NCBI GenBank assembly: GCA_020248265.1
Contig: JADCHX010000015.1
Location: 1-64,000, forward strand
DNA from: Rhodocyclaceae bacterium
Lineage (GTDB): Bacteria; Pseudomonadota; Gammaproteobacteria; Burkholderiales; CAIKXV01
DNA: 64,000 nucleotides
Reading direction: 5' to 3'
The position numbers were made by a program, and so were the translations under genes. Numbering within the stretch: the first letter of the stretch is position 1; every line of letters begins with the position of its first letter. This document shows, in pieces, positions 51,579 through 60,568 of the stretch. Below the pieces are notes generated by a model. That model saw only the letters and a program-made list of their open reading frames with translations. It ran no database searches and was not told the origin of the DNA.

Positions 51579-52451
51579 ATGACACCCGCTCTCCACGCCG
51601 AAAGCCCATGCGCAGCCGACGCCGGTTCCGACTGGGTTGCCTCCTATCGCGCCAGCGGGCTGGCCGTGATTCCGGGTGCGCTGCCGGTGGATCGCCTAGA
51701 CCGCATCGCGCGCGACATGCACTGCGCCTACGCACGGCAGCTCGAGCGGCTGGGCCGGCCGGCCGCGGCCTGGAGCGGGCGTGCCTCGCTGCTGCAGAAC
51801 ATGGAGCAACTGCTGCAAGCCGACGTGAAGGCATACCTCGCAACGACCCGGCACAGCGCGCGGCTCGCTTCCCTGCAGCAACTGGTCGTATCGGATGCCG
51901 TGCTGTCGATCGGCTCGGCGCTCGGGCTGCAGGCGGCTTCGTTGCCCACCTCGCCGGTGCTGCACGTGATGGGCGACACGCTGCGCATCCCCGGCGGCTA
52001 TCACGGCGTCGCCACGCACCAGGATTGGCCCGTTGTCCAGGGCTCGCTCGACGCGGTCACGATGTGGTTTTCGCTGTTCGACGTGACGCCGCGCACTTAC
52101 CCGCTGCAGTTGATCCCGGGCAGCCACCGGCGCGGCGTCTGGCCCTCGCGGATCACCGAACACACCAGTGAGGTGGATCCGTCCTGCTACAGCGAGGACG
52201 ACTTCATCACGGCGACCGTATCGCGCGGCGACCTGCTGGTGTTCACCGGTTTCACCGTGCATCGCACCGCATTGAAGGATTGTGCCGGCTTGCGCATTGC
52301 CGCCAGCATGCGCTACGAGAACACCGCCGAGGCTACCTTCGTCGAGCGCAGCTATCCGTGTGCCTACCAGCGGACGGTCATCCGCGAGGCGCCATTACCC
52401 GGGTTTCCGTCGATCGCTCAGGTCGACCGCGCGATCGGTCTGACCGACTGA
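51579..52451 (+). CDS. Phytanoyl-CoA dioxygenase (PhyH)-family oxygenase, copy 2
   Basis: This 290-residue protein shares the Fe(II)/2-oxoglutarate oxygenase fold with copy 1 but is not a recent duplicate. The HxD motif is in GVATHQDWPVV (near residue 147), the distal His is in FTVHRTALKD (near 227), and LRIAASMRYEN follows with the 2-oxoglutarate Arg. The ATG at 51579 begins 10 bases after the methyltransferase stop. Two oxygenases suggest two separate hydroxylation or oxidative steps on the same product. Confidence 0.84.
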   Translation: MTPALHAESPCAADAGSDWVASYRASGLAVIPGALPVDRLDRIARDMHCAYARQLERLGRPAAAWSGRASLLQNMEQLLQADVKAYLATTRHSARLASLQQLVVSDAVLSIGSALGLQAASLPTSPVLHVMGDTLRIPGGYHGVATHQDWPVVQGSLDAVTMWFSLFDVTPRTYPLQLIPGSHRRGVWPSRITEHTSEVDPSCYSEDDFITATVSRGDLLVFTGFTVHRTALKDCAGLRIAASMRYENTAEATFVERSYPCAYQRTVIREAPLPGFPSIAQVDRAIGLTD

Positions 52452-52462
52452 CGCCCCGGTGA

Positions 52463-54484
52463 TCACCGCGCGGCTGCCAGCCAGTCGCGCCAGATCGCAC
52501 GCAGGCGCGCTTCGAAGTTGACCGCAAAGGCGGCGGTGTCCCATTGCGGCGTCGCAGCCAGGTGGCTGGCAAGGGTTGCGCGCTGGCGGCGCAGGTAGTC
52601 GACGTCGCTGGCCATCGCTTCCGCGCGCGCGATGTAGTCGTCGACATCGCGGGCGATGGAGTCGTTAAGCCCCGCACCGACCAGGATCGAGGCGGTGTTC
52701 CGGCTGCGCCACTCGTCGCCGCCGATCGCGACCACCGGCACGCCCTGCCAGAGGGCGTTGATGGAGGTGGAGCCGCTGCTGTAGGGGAAGGTATCGATCG
52801 CGACATCGACCTGCGCATACAGTCGCTTCATCGCGTCGTAAGGGGATGGCCCTTCGAGGATCAGGCGGTCGCCGCCGATGCCAAGCGCGCGGAACGCTGC
52901 GGCGACCCGTTCGCGTTCGGCGGGCATGCGCAGGTTCGCGCTCTTGAGGTACAGCTTCGCATGCCTCACCCGATGCAGCAGGCGCGCCCACGCGTGCATC
53001 ACTTCGGGATTGACCTTGAAGAAGTCCCCGAAGCAGGAAAACGTCGGATAGCCGTTGCGCTCGACCGGCGGCGCCGTGGTGGCCGGTGGATCGCCCATGT
53101 CCCAGGCCGAGATGGTGCCGTTGGGCATGTTGAAGATCTTCTCGACGTACAGGCTGGCATCCTCGGGCGGTACGCTGTAGTCGTCGGCGATCAGGTAGTT
53201 GTAGGCCTTCGCCCCGACCGTCGCGGTCAGGTTGAACCAGTTGACCTGCACCGGCGCGGGCTGCCGCAGCATCGCGCCGAAGAAGTTGGGCGTGCGCAGC
53301 CGGCCGTTGATGTCGAGCAGGATGTCGATCCGGTCGGCCCGGACCCGGTCGAAGAAGGCGGTGTCGCCGATGCCGTGCACGTCCCGGTACTGGTCGACCA
53401 GCGCTCGCAGCACCGGCCCGCCATTGCCGAAGTTGTAGCAGTACAGCTCGATGCGCTGACGGTCGTACTGGCGGAAGAACGGATACAGGGTCTGCCGGCC
53501 GATCATGCTGTCGATGTAGTCGCCGACCAGCCCGACGCGCAGGCGCCGCTCGGGGTCACGGTCATTAGGAAACGAGGCTGGGTCGGGCAGTCGCTCCTCC
53601 ACAGCGTGCGCCGAGGCCCATGCGCGGCTTTCCGCGAAGTAGTCATGCGCCGAATGCCGGGGACTCGCCAGGTAGCACTTGAGCAGGAAATTGTGGTGGT
53701 CCACCGTGTTTGCGCGCGCGAGGTCTGCCCTGGCCATCGCCTCGGCGTCGTCGATCAGCCCACCGTGATAGAGGCGGTCGCGTTCAAGCGCATCGGGTTG
53801 CATGCGGGACAGGGCCACGCGCTGCAGTTCCGCGACGGCCTGCCCGCTGGCACCGTTGCGCGCCGCGCGTTCGAGCAGAGGCAGCGCAGCGTCGGACAGA
53901 CCGCGGTCCATCACCGCCAGCGACAGGTTCAGCAGCAGTTCTGCGTTGTCGGGGTTTGCGACGAGCCCATGTGCGAGCGTGTCCTGGGCGGCAGCCAGGT
54001 CGTGCGCACGATAGTGGATCCGTCCGAGCCCGCTCGCGGCCTGGAAGCACCCGGGGGACAGCCGCTCGGCTTCCGCATAGCAGGCGCGAGCTTCGTCCTC
54101 ACGCTCGAGCGAAAGCAACACGTTGCCGAGGTTTCCGAATGCCTCGGGATAGGACGGCCGATGGTGCACGGCCGCGAGGTACGACTGCAGGGCACCTTCG
54201 AGGTCGCCCTCGGTCATGCGCACGCTGCCCAGGTTGTTGTGTGCTTCGGCGGATGCGGGGCGCAGCGCGAGGGCTGCTTCGATCAGACGCCGCGCGAGCG
54301 CGGCTTCGCCAAGATTCAGCGCAGCGACGCCCATCAGGTGCACGGCGTCGAAGTCGCGCGGATCGGCCTCGTACAACTGCTGGTAGACCTTGATCGCGTC
54401 CCGGAAATGGCCTTCACCGTGCAGCTGCATCGCACGGGCGAGCAGGCTTCGATCGGCATCGCCGGGTGAACGCGGATCGCTCAT
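52463..54484 (-). CDS. TPR protein with GT41 (O-GlcNAc-transferase-like) domain, second type
   Basis: This 673-residue protein has about six TPRs in residues 1-235 and a GT41 catalytic domain from about 315 (RRLRVGLVGDYIDS) to the end. Its motifs are closer to canonical OGT than those of the first copy: FSCFGDFFKVNPEVMHAW, then IDTFPYSSGSTSINALWQG (near 565) and GDEWRSRNTASIL. It is on the opposite strand to the rest of the island and convergent with the second PhyH gene. It may add a different sugar or modify another protein. ATG 54484 is chosen; the open frame above it has no TPR pattern. Confidence 0.86.
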   Translation of the reverse strand: MSDPRSPGDADRSLLARAMQLHGEGHFRDAIKVYQQLYEADPRDFDAVHLMGVAALNLGEAALARRLIEAALALRPASAEAHNNLGSVRMTEGDLEGALQSYLAAVHHRPSYPEAFGNLGNVLLSLEREDEARACYAEAERLSPGCFQAASGLGRIHYRAHDLAAAQDTLAHGLVANPDNAELLLNLSLAVMDRGLSDAALPLLERAARNGASGQAVAELQRVALSRMQPDALERDRLYHGGLIDDAEAMARADLARANTVDHHNFLLKCYLASPRHSAHDYFAESRAWASAHAVEERLPDPASFPNDRDPERRLRVGLVGDYIDSMIGRQTLYPFFRQYDRQRIELYCYNFGNGGPVLRALVDQYRDVHGIGDTAFFDRVRADRIDILLDINGRLRTPNFFGAMLRQPAPVQVNWFNLTATVGAKAYNYLIADDYSVPPEDASLYVEKIFNMPNGTISAWDMGDPPATTAPPVERNGYPTFSCFGDFFKVNPEVMHAWARLLHRVRHAKLYLKSANLRMPAERERVAAAFRALGIGGDRLILEGPSPYDAMKRLYAQVDVAIDTFPYSSGSTSINALWQGVPVVAIGGDEWRSRNTASILVGAGLNDSIARDVDDYIARAEAMASDVDYLRRQRATLASHLAATPQWDTAAFAVNFEARLRAIWRDWLAAAR

Positions 54485-54642
54485 GCAGGCTCGGGATACG
54501 CTTTGGTGGGGTGCGCCGGTTCCGGAGTGAAACCCGCAGCGCGAACAGGCATTATCGAGCATCGCGCGGACGTTGCGAAGCCTGCGTCTGCAGCGCGTTG
54601 CATAGCCGGACAGCGGTTGTACGGCTTCCAGAGGGCAGGGCA

Positions 54643-55290
54643 ATGACCACTGTTGCGATCATGCAGCCGTACTTCTACCCGTACGCCGGGTACTTCCGGC
54701 TGTTCTCGCGCGCGGATCTGTTCGTGGTTTACGACTGCGTGCAGTTCCCGCGCCGCGGCTGGGTGCACCGGAATCGTCTGACGGGGGCCGGCGGGCAACT
54801 GCAGTGGCTGACCCTCCGGCTCGCGCATGCTGCGCAGGACACGGCCATCCGCGACATGCGTCTCGAACCCTTCGCGATGGAGCAGCTCGCCGCCGACCTG
54901 CGGCGCTTTCCTGCGTTCGATCGGGCGGAGCCTGAGCTGCGCGCCCGGCTGCCGCTGCTCGAAGGCGGGGCGACGCTCGTCGACTATCTCGAACGCAACC
55001 TGCAGGCAGTGCTCGACTGTCTCGGGATTGCCTGCCGGATGGTCCGCTCATCGAGCCTCGACATCGATCCGAGCCTGCGCGGGCAGCAGCGGATCCTCGC
55101 CATCGCGCGCCGGCTCGGTGCCGATCGATACCTGAATGCGCCGGGGGGGCGCGACCTGTACGAGTCCGACGCTTTCGCACGCGACGGGATCCGGCTCGAA
55201 TTCCTGGAGCCGGCGGCCGGCAGCCAGGCGAGCCTGCTGGAGCGCCTGTGCAGCGAGGAGCCCGAGTCGATCCGCGCCGACGTGCGCTGA
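54643..55290 (+). CDS. WbqC-family protein
   Basis: This 215-residue protein has the WbqC signature at its start (VAIMQPYFYPYAGYFRLFSR, then FVVYDCVQFPRRGWVHRNR). WbqC homologues occur in O-antigen and other glycan clusters, and some have been linked to amide or lactam formation on amino sugars; the activity here is uncertain. It is divergent from the second GT41 gene across 158 bases and ends 263 bases before the flagellin gene. It is the last member of the island. Confidence 0.86.
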   Translation: MTTVAIMQPYFYPYAGYFRLFSRADLFVVYDCVQFPRRGWVHRNRLTGAGGQLQWLTLRLAHAAQDTAIRDMRLEPFAMEQLAADLRRFPAFDRAEPELRARLPLLEGGATLVDYLERNLQAVLDCLGIACRMVRSSSLDIDPSLRGQQRILAIARRLGADRYLNAPGGRDLYESDAFARDGIRLEFLEPAAGSQASLLERLCSEEPESIRADVR

Positions 55291-55420
55291 AGGCTCTTGC
55301 AGGATGTCCAGCCGTCCACCCGCGCGGCGTTCGCTCAAGTTTCGCCGTCCTGTGCCGTTACCAGCGACGACAAAGAACTGTTCCGTCCTGTTCCCGGCCC
55401 ACCTCAAGCGACTGATTCGC

Positions 55421-55447
55421 TAAAGAATTTCGAGGTCTGGCCGTTAA
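55421..55447 (+). promoter_or_regulatory. Sigma-28 (FliA) promoter of fliC
   Basis: TAAA (55421-55424), 15 bases, then GCCGTTAA (55440-55447) match the TAAA-N15-GCCGATAA flagellar consensus with one mismatch. The start would fall near 55455, about 100 bases before the flagellin ATG. Confidence 0.85.
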
Positions 55448-55553
55448 TGACTGGGACAGCGGCTCGCAAGGCCTTAAGTGGCGAGGGATGAGCGATGTCA
55501 AACAGTAACGACCCGTTTGACTGACACGACCACGAACACTTCAGGAGACTTTC

Positions 55554-57032
55554 ATGTCCCAGGTAATCAACACCAACATCGCTTCGCTGAACGCACAGCG
55601 AAACCTCACGACGTCCCAGAGCAATCTGGCGACCGCGCTGCAGCGCCTGTCCTCGGGTCTGCGCATCAACTCGGCAAAGGATGATGCCGCCGGTCTCGCG
55701 ATCTCCGACCGCATGACCTCGCAGATCCGCGGCCTCGACCAGGCCCGCCGCAACGCGAATGACGGCATCTCGCTGTCGCAGACGGCCGAGGGCGCGCTGG
55801 CGCAGTCCGGCGAGATCCTGCAGCGTATCCGCGAGCTGGCGATCCAGTCGGCGAACGCGACGAACTCGGCCAGCGATCGCCAGTCGCTGAACTCGGAGGT
55901 GAGCCAGCTGGTGACCGAGGTCACCCGGATCGCCAATGCGACCACCTTCAACGGCCTGAAGATCCTCGACGGGAGTTACCAGGGCCAGCAGTTCCAGGTC
56001 GGCGCCGATGCCAACCAGACGATCGGCGTATCGATCCAGGGCGCGGCAGCCAAGGACCTGGCCAACAATTCCGTGGCCGGTCAGGGTACCGGCGCGACCG
56101 GCCTGGGCGGCGCCTCCGCGGGTGCCAATGCGGCGCCGGCGGGCAACGGCGTCGCGGCGCAGACCGTGACCGTGTCGGGCTCGAACGGTTCGGCGAACGT
56201 CAGCGTTGCCGCCGACGACCAGGCGTCGACCATCGCCGCAGCGGTCAATGCGCAGTCCGGTGCGACCGGCGTCAGCGCCCGTGCGTCGACTTCCGCGACC
56301 CTGGCGGTCGCCAACGTGGGCAACGTGTCGTTCAGCCTGAACGGTGGCGGTACCGCGACCACGATCAACGCGACGATCCCGGCCGGCGGTAACCTCGGCG
56401 CGGTTGTCACCGCAGTCAACCAGGTGTCGGGCCGTACCGGTGTCACCGCGACCCTCAATGCTGCAGGCAATGCGCTGACCTTCAGCCAGGCCGACGGCAA
56501 GGACATCGTGGTCGAGAACTTCCTCAATTCGGCTGGTGGTACCGCGACCTTCACCGGATCGAACACGACTGCGGCGACGCTGACCAGCGGCGGTACCGAC
56601 TCGAGCCGTGCCTCGGGTACGGTCAGCTTCACCTCGGATGCCGGCTTCACCGTAGCGTCTGACGCGGCCAACGGCGTGGTTGCCGCTGCCGCGAACACTG
56701 CAGTGGGATCGACCGCGGCCGATCTGACCAGCGTCGACATCTCGACGGCGACTGGCGCCAACACCGCCATCGGCATCGTCGATGCGGCGCTGAACCAGAT
56801 CAACAAGTCGCGTGCGCAACTCGGCGCGGTGCAGAACCGGTTCGGAAACACCATCGCCAACCTGCAGACAACCTCGGAGAACCTGAGTTCCGCGCGCAGC
56901 CGGATCCGCGACGCGGACTTCGCATCGGAGACGGCGTCACTGACCCGCGGCCAGATCCTGCAGCAGGCCGGCACCGCGATCCTGGCCCAGGCCAACTCGC
57001 TGCCGAACAACGTGCTGTCGCTGCTGAGGTAA
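55554..57032 (+). CDS. fliC: Flagellin
   Basis: This 492-residue protein is the filament subunit, exported through the flagellar type III system. The N-terminal D0/D1 region ([18 protein letters not shown] ... [12 protein letters not shown], residues 1-165) and the C-terminal D1/D0 region (residues 405-492, ending [16 protein letters not shown]) are conserved. The middle (175-400) is Ala/Thr/Ser/Gly/Val-rich, with two flagellin_IN-like units near 210-330. It is surface exposed and rich in possible O-glycosylation sites. AGGAG lies 8 bases before the ATG and a sigma-28 promoter precedes it. Confidence 0.98.
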   Translation: MSQVINTNIASLNAQRNLTTSQSNLATALQRLSSGLRINSAKDDAAGLAISDRMTSQIRGLDQARRNANDGISLSQTAEGALAQSGEILQRIRELAIQSANATNSASDRQSLNSEVSQLVTEVTRIANATTFNGLKILDGSYQGQQFQVGADANQTIGVSIQGAAAKDLANNSVAGQGTGATGLGGASAGANAAPAGNGVAAQTVTVSGSNGSANVSVAADDQASTIAAAVNAQSGATGVSARASTSATLAVANVGNVSFSLNGGGTATTINATIPAGGNLGAVVTAVNQVSGRTGVTATLNAAGNALTFSQADGKDIVVENFLNSAGGTATFTGSNTTAATLTSGGTDSSRASGTVSFTSDAGFTVASDAANGVVAAAANTAVGSTAADLTSVDISTATGANTAIGIVDAALNQINKSRAQLGAVQNRFGNTIANLQTTSENLSSARSRIRDADFASETASLTRGQILQQAGTAILAQANSLPNNVLSLLR

Positions 57033-57078
57033 TCGTCCCGGAAAGGAGTGCAGTGAAGCCGTTGCAGTAGAAAGAGAC

Positions 57079-57106
57079 GTCCGGCCGGGCAGGTGCCCGG
57101 CCGGAC
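57079..57106 (+). terminator. Perfect 13-bp hairpin after fliC
   Basis: GTCCGGCCGGGCA and TGCCCGGCCGGAC pair completely, leaving just two bases between them. No T-run follows, so it may act as a 3' stabiliser of the abundant flagellin mRNA, or as a leaky terminator before flaG. Confidence 0.65.
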
Positions 57107-57132
57107 ACCCTCGTTAGCAAGGAGACAGTGCC

Positions 57133-57480
57133 ATGCTGATCCAGCCGACATCGGCCGCCTTGAATACAGGCAAGCCGGAGCTTCAGCCGCGCCAGGTGGC
57201 GCGCGATGCTCCCGCCGCACCGGCGACGCAGGAAAAGGCAGCACCCGTCGAAACGAATACCCAGGCGGTCAAGGCCGCAGTGGAAGCATCGAACCGTGTG
57301 GTGCAGTCGTTGCAGAGCAAGATCGAATTCGTCACCGACGAATCGTCTGGCCAGATGCTGGTCAAGGTGATCGATCCGTCGAACAATGAACTGATCCGTC
57401 AGATTCCTTCCGAGGAGATGCTGGCGATTTCGCGTGCGCTCGATCGCATGCAGGGGTTGCTGGTGAAGAGCCAGGCCTGA
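57133..57480 (+). CDS. flaG: FlaG family protein
   Basis: This 115-residue cytosolic protein of the FlaG family is often found beside fliC and fliD and affects filament length. The C-terminal core FVTDESSGQMLVKVIDPSNNELIRQIPSEEML is diagnostic. The N-terminal third is variable. AAGGAGA lies 9 bases before the ATG. It is 100 bases after the flagellin stop, beyond the hairpin. Confidence 0.93.
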   Translation: MLIQPTSAALNTGKPELQPRQVARDAPAAPATQEKAAPVETNTQAVKAAVEASNRVVQSLQSKIEFVTDESSGQMLVKVIDPSNNELIRQIPSEEMLAISRALDRMQGLLVKSQA

Positions 57481-57533
57481 CGGACTCGCGCCGGCCGGAC
57501 AGCGCCGGAATCCAAGATGTCCTCACCTTCCGC

Positions 57534-57560
57534 TCAAGCTCCCGGCCTGGCGGCCGTTAT
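57534..57560 (+). promoter_or_regulatory. Putative sigma-28 promoter of the fliD operon
   Basis: TCAA (57534-57537), 15 bases, then GCCGTTAT (57553-57560) follow the same pattern as the fliC promoter with three mismatches from TAAA-N15-GCCGATAA. It lies 26 bases before the fliD ATG. Confidence 0.55.
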
Positions 57561-57585
57561 CCATTGCAGGCACCGGGAGGGTTGA

Positions 57586-59568
57586 ATGGCCATTTCGTCA
57601 CCAGGAATCGGCTCCAAGCTGGATGTGAACAACATCGTCACCCAGCTGATGGGCATCGAGAGCCGTCCGCTGGCTCAGCTCAACACGCGAGAAGTCAGCT
57701 ACCAGGCCAAACTCTCGGCCTTCGGTTCGATCCGTGGCGCGTTGTCCCAGTTCCAGGGCGCGATGAGCAGTCTTTCGTTCGCGAGCCGGTTCGAGGGCGC
57801 CACGGCGACCAGCAGCGATACGACGGTGGTATCCGCGTCGGCGACGGCGCGCGCGCCCGCCGGGAACTACTCGGTGGCGGTGAGCGCCCTTGCGCAAAGC
57901 CAGCGGCTGGTGGCGGCCGGGCAGGCCACCACCACTGCGACGATCGGCACAGGTACCCTGAGCTTCGATTTCGGCACCATCAGTGGTGGCAGTTTCGACG
58001 CTCAGACCGGCCAGTACACCGGGGCGGCGTTCGCCAGCGCGGGCAGCGGTGTGCGCACCGTGACCATCGCGTCGGGTTCAGGTTCGCTCGCCGGTATCCG
58101 CGACGCCATCAATGCGGCTGGCATCGGGGTGACCGCCAGCATCGTCAACGACGGTGCCGCCTCGCCGTTTCGCCTGGTGCTGTCTTCGGACAAGACCGGT
58201 GCGGCTAATGCGATGAAGATCACGGTCAACGGCGACGCGGCGCTGGACAACCTGCTGGGCCAGAACCCGGCTTCGACCCAGAACCTGGTGCAGACCGCTG
58301 CCGCGCGCAACGCCGAACTCACGATCAACGGGGTCGCGGTGACCAAGCCGACCAACATCGTGTCCGACGCGCTCGAAGGGGTGACACTCACCCTGTCGAA
58401 GACGAACGTCGGCGCGCCGGCCACCGTGTCGGTTGCGCGCGACAGCGCCAGGGCCACGTCCGCTGCGGAAACGTTCGTCAAGGCCTACAACGACCTCAAC
58501 AAGACGCTCGAGGATCTCTCGTCCTACAACGCCGACACGAAAACCGGGGCCGTGCTCAACGGAGACCCGGTCGTACGCTCGCTGCAGAACCAGTTGCGCG
58601 CGGTGTTCAGCCAGCCGCTCGGTGGGACTGGCTCCGATCTGCGGACATTGAGCGACGTCGGCATCGCATTCCAGCGCGATGGCACCCTTGCCCTCGACGC
58701 CACGAAGATGAACCGCGTGATGGCTGCCAATCCGGGCCGCATCGCAGGCCTGTTCGCCCCGGTCGGGAGGAGCACCGACTCGCTGGTCGAGTTCGCATCG
58801 GCGAAGTCCGGCGTCGTGCCAGGCAGCTATGCGCTGGACGTGACGCAGCTCGCTACCCGCGGCACCGGTAACGGCATCGTTCCGGCCGGCCTGACGATCA
58901 GCGCGGGCATCAACGACACGCTGGACCTGACGGTCGACGGTACCGCGTTCAGCGTCACGCTCGGGGCCGGCACATACGCCAGCGCCGGTGCGCTCGCGGC
59001 GGAACTCCAGGGGCGAATCAACGGCGTCTCCGCGCTCGGCGCGGCCGGGGGTGGGGTGGAAGTGTCCGAGTCGGGCGGGCAGCTCACCGTCACCTCGAAT
59101 ACCTACGGGACGGCGTCCAAGGTGATTCTTGCCGGCGGCAACGGTCTCGCCGGGCTGTTCGGTGCAAGTCCCGTTCGTGCGGATGGCATCGACGTCGCCG
59201 GCACGATCGATGGCGTGGTCGCCACGGGCTCCGGCCAGACGCTCACCTCCGCCGCCGGGCTGTCCGTGCGTGTACTGGGCGGTGCACTGGGTGCCCGCGC
59301 CACGATCGACTACACCGTGGGTTATGCGTCCCAGCTGTCGGGCTTCGCGAGTGCCCAGCTCGGCGCGGAAGGCAGCGTTGCCGGCCGGACCCAGGGCATC
59401 AATCGCTCGGTGTCGCTGATCGCCGACCAGCGCACGGCGCTGCAGCGCCGGCTCGACGGCATAGAGACGCGCTACCGCAGCCAGTTCGGCGCACTCGACG
59501 TGCTGATCAGCAATCTGTCGCAGACCAGCGACTTCCTGTCGCGGCAGCTTGCCGCACTGAACAGATAG
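57586..59568 (+). CDS. fliD: Flagellar hook-associated protein 2 (filament cap)
   Basis: This 660-residue cap protein sits at the filament tip and helps flagellin fold into place. The N-terminal FliD_N is seen (SSPGIGSKLDVNNIVTQLMG; PLAQLNTREVSYQAKLSAFG). A flagellin_IN segment lies in the middle, and the C-terminal FliD_C ends with the coiled helices QRTALQRRLDGIETRYRSQF. It is longer than the 470 residues of enteric FliD, which is common in betaproteobacteria and reflects extra outer domains. GGGAGGG lies 5 bases before the ATG. Confidence 0.95.
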   Translation: MAISSPGIGSKLDVNNIVTQLMGIESRPLAQLNTREVSYQAKLSAFGSIRGALSQFQGAMSSLSFASRFEGATATSSDTTVVSASATARAPAGNYSVAVSALAQSQRLVAAGQATTTATIGTGTLSFDFGTISGGSFDAQTGQYTGAAFASAGSGVRTVTIASGSGSLAGIRDAINAAGIGVTASIVNDGAASPFRLVLSSDKTGAANAMKITVNGDAALDNLLGQNPASTQNLVQTAAARNAELTINGVAVTKPTNIVSDALEGVTLTLSKTNVGAPATVSVARDSARATSAAETFVKAYNDLNKTLEDLSSYNADTKTGAVLNGDPVVRSLQNQLRAVFSQPLGGTGSDLRTLSDVGIAFQRDGTLALDATKMNRVMAANPGRIAGLFAPVGRSTDSLVEFASAKSGVVPGSYALDVTQLATRGTGNGIVPAGLTISAGINDTLDLTVDGTAFSVTLGAGTYASAGALAAELQGRINGVSALGAAGGGVEVSESGGQLTVTSNTYGTASKVILAGGNGLAGLFGASPVRADGIDVAGTIDGVVATGSGQTLTSAAGLSVRVLGGALGARATIDYTVGYASQLSGFASAQLGAEGSVAGRTQGINRSVSLIADQRTALQRRLDGIETRYRSQFGALDVLISNLSQTSDFLSRQLAALNR

Positions 59569-59667
59569 CCGCCGGGCTGCATAAAGCGGTCGTTGCCGCT
59601 CTTCATTTCCGGTCAATCGTGCCGATGGTTGAAGCCATAGATCCAACACTCACGGGGACACCCTTCG

Positions 59668-60141
59668 ATGCCAGCCAATCCTTTCCTCGCAAGCCGTGCC
59701 TATGCCGCCACCGGACTCGAAACCACGATCGCCGATGCGTCGCCGGAGCAACTGATCCTGATGCTCCACGACGGCCTGCTCGAATCACTGCACCGCGCGA
59801 GGCTGGCGATGGCGGACGGGCGCGTCGCGGAAAAGGGCGAGGCGATCTCGAAGGCGCTCGCGATACTGACCGAAGGCCTGATGCCGGCGCTCGATCTCGA
59901 GCGAGGCGGCGACATCGCCGGCAACCTGGCTGCACTGTATGAGTACATGATCACGCGACTGATGCTGGGTAACCTGCAGAACGACGCAGTGCCGTTCGAA
60001 GAGGTCGCGAAGCTGGTGCGGGAACTCAGGGGCGCGTGGCAGCAGCTGTCGGCCAAGCCGGTCGCGCGCGCGGCGCCGCTGCCGGCGCATGAGCCGCTGC
60101 CGTCGGCTGCGCGCGCTGGCCTGTCGTTCGGCGTCGCCTGA
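59668..60141 (+). CDS. fliS: Flagellar export chaperone FliS
   Basis: This 157-residue helical chaperone binds the C-terminus of flagellin and keeps it from polymerising in the cytosol. The family start is clear (NPFLASRAYAATGLETTIAD, then QLILMLHDGLL). A Pro/Ala-rich tail of about 30 residues is added. A GCCGATGG at 59621-59628 resembles a sigma-28 -10 but lacks its -35, so I do not call a promoter. Confidence 0.95.
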   Translation: MPANPFLASRAYAATGLETTIADASPEQLILMLHDGLLESLHRARLAMADGRVAEKGEAISKALAILTEGLMPALDLERGGDIAGNLAALYEYMITRLMLGNLQNDAVPFEEVAKLVRELRGAWQQLSAKPVARAAPLPAHEPLPSAARAGLSFGVA

Positions 60142-60167
60142 CCGGCCTCCCCCCGCTCAAGGCGTTC

Positions 60168-60485
60168 ATGTCCGCGCTTCAGGCCTACGAGGCAGCCCTC
60201 GAGCTGACCGAGCGCATGCTTGCGTGCGCTCGGTCGGCGCAATGGGACCGTCTGGTCGAACTCGAGAACGAGCGTGGCAGCCTGCTTGAAGCGATCGGCC
60301 GGGACGACCGGGATCCGGCTCGCGACGGTGCCGCGCGCGACGGTAAACGCAGGATCCTGGAACGCATGATCGCCTGCGACGCGGAGGTCGCGACACTGAC
60401 CCAGGACTGGATGGCGGAGCTGCGGCAGATCCTTAATTCGGTCGATACCAGTCAGAAGCTGGAGCGTACCTACTCGGCACGCTGA
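60168..60485 (+). CDS. fliT: Flagellar export chaperone FliT
   Basis: This small 105-residue helical protein comes right after fliS in its usual place. The start LQAYEAALELTERMLACARSAQ and the C-terminal helix ATLTQDWMAELRQILNS fit FliT, which chaperones FliD and affects flagellar gene control in enterics. The identity rests partly on position, because the family is weakly conserved. Confidence 0.85.
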   Translation: MSALQAYEAALELTERMLACARSAQWDRLVELENERGSLLEAIGRDDRDPARDGAARDGKRRILERMIACDAEVATLTQDWMAELRQILNSVDTSQKLERTYSAR

Positions 60486-60568
60486 GCGCGGACGCGCGCG
60501 GTGGCCGTTGACGGCGTCGGATCGGGGTAGCAAGATGATTCGTCTGGAACCTTGCAGGACAGCTGGGG

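Noticed and set aside
59606-59628. Sigma-28 promoter for fliS
   Set aside because: GCCGATGG is a fair -10, but the -35 position reads TTCA rather than TAAA, and fliS can be read from the fliD promoter.
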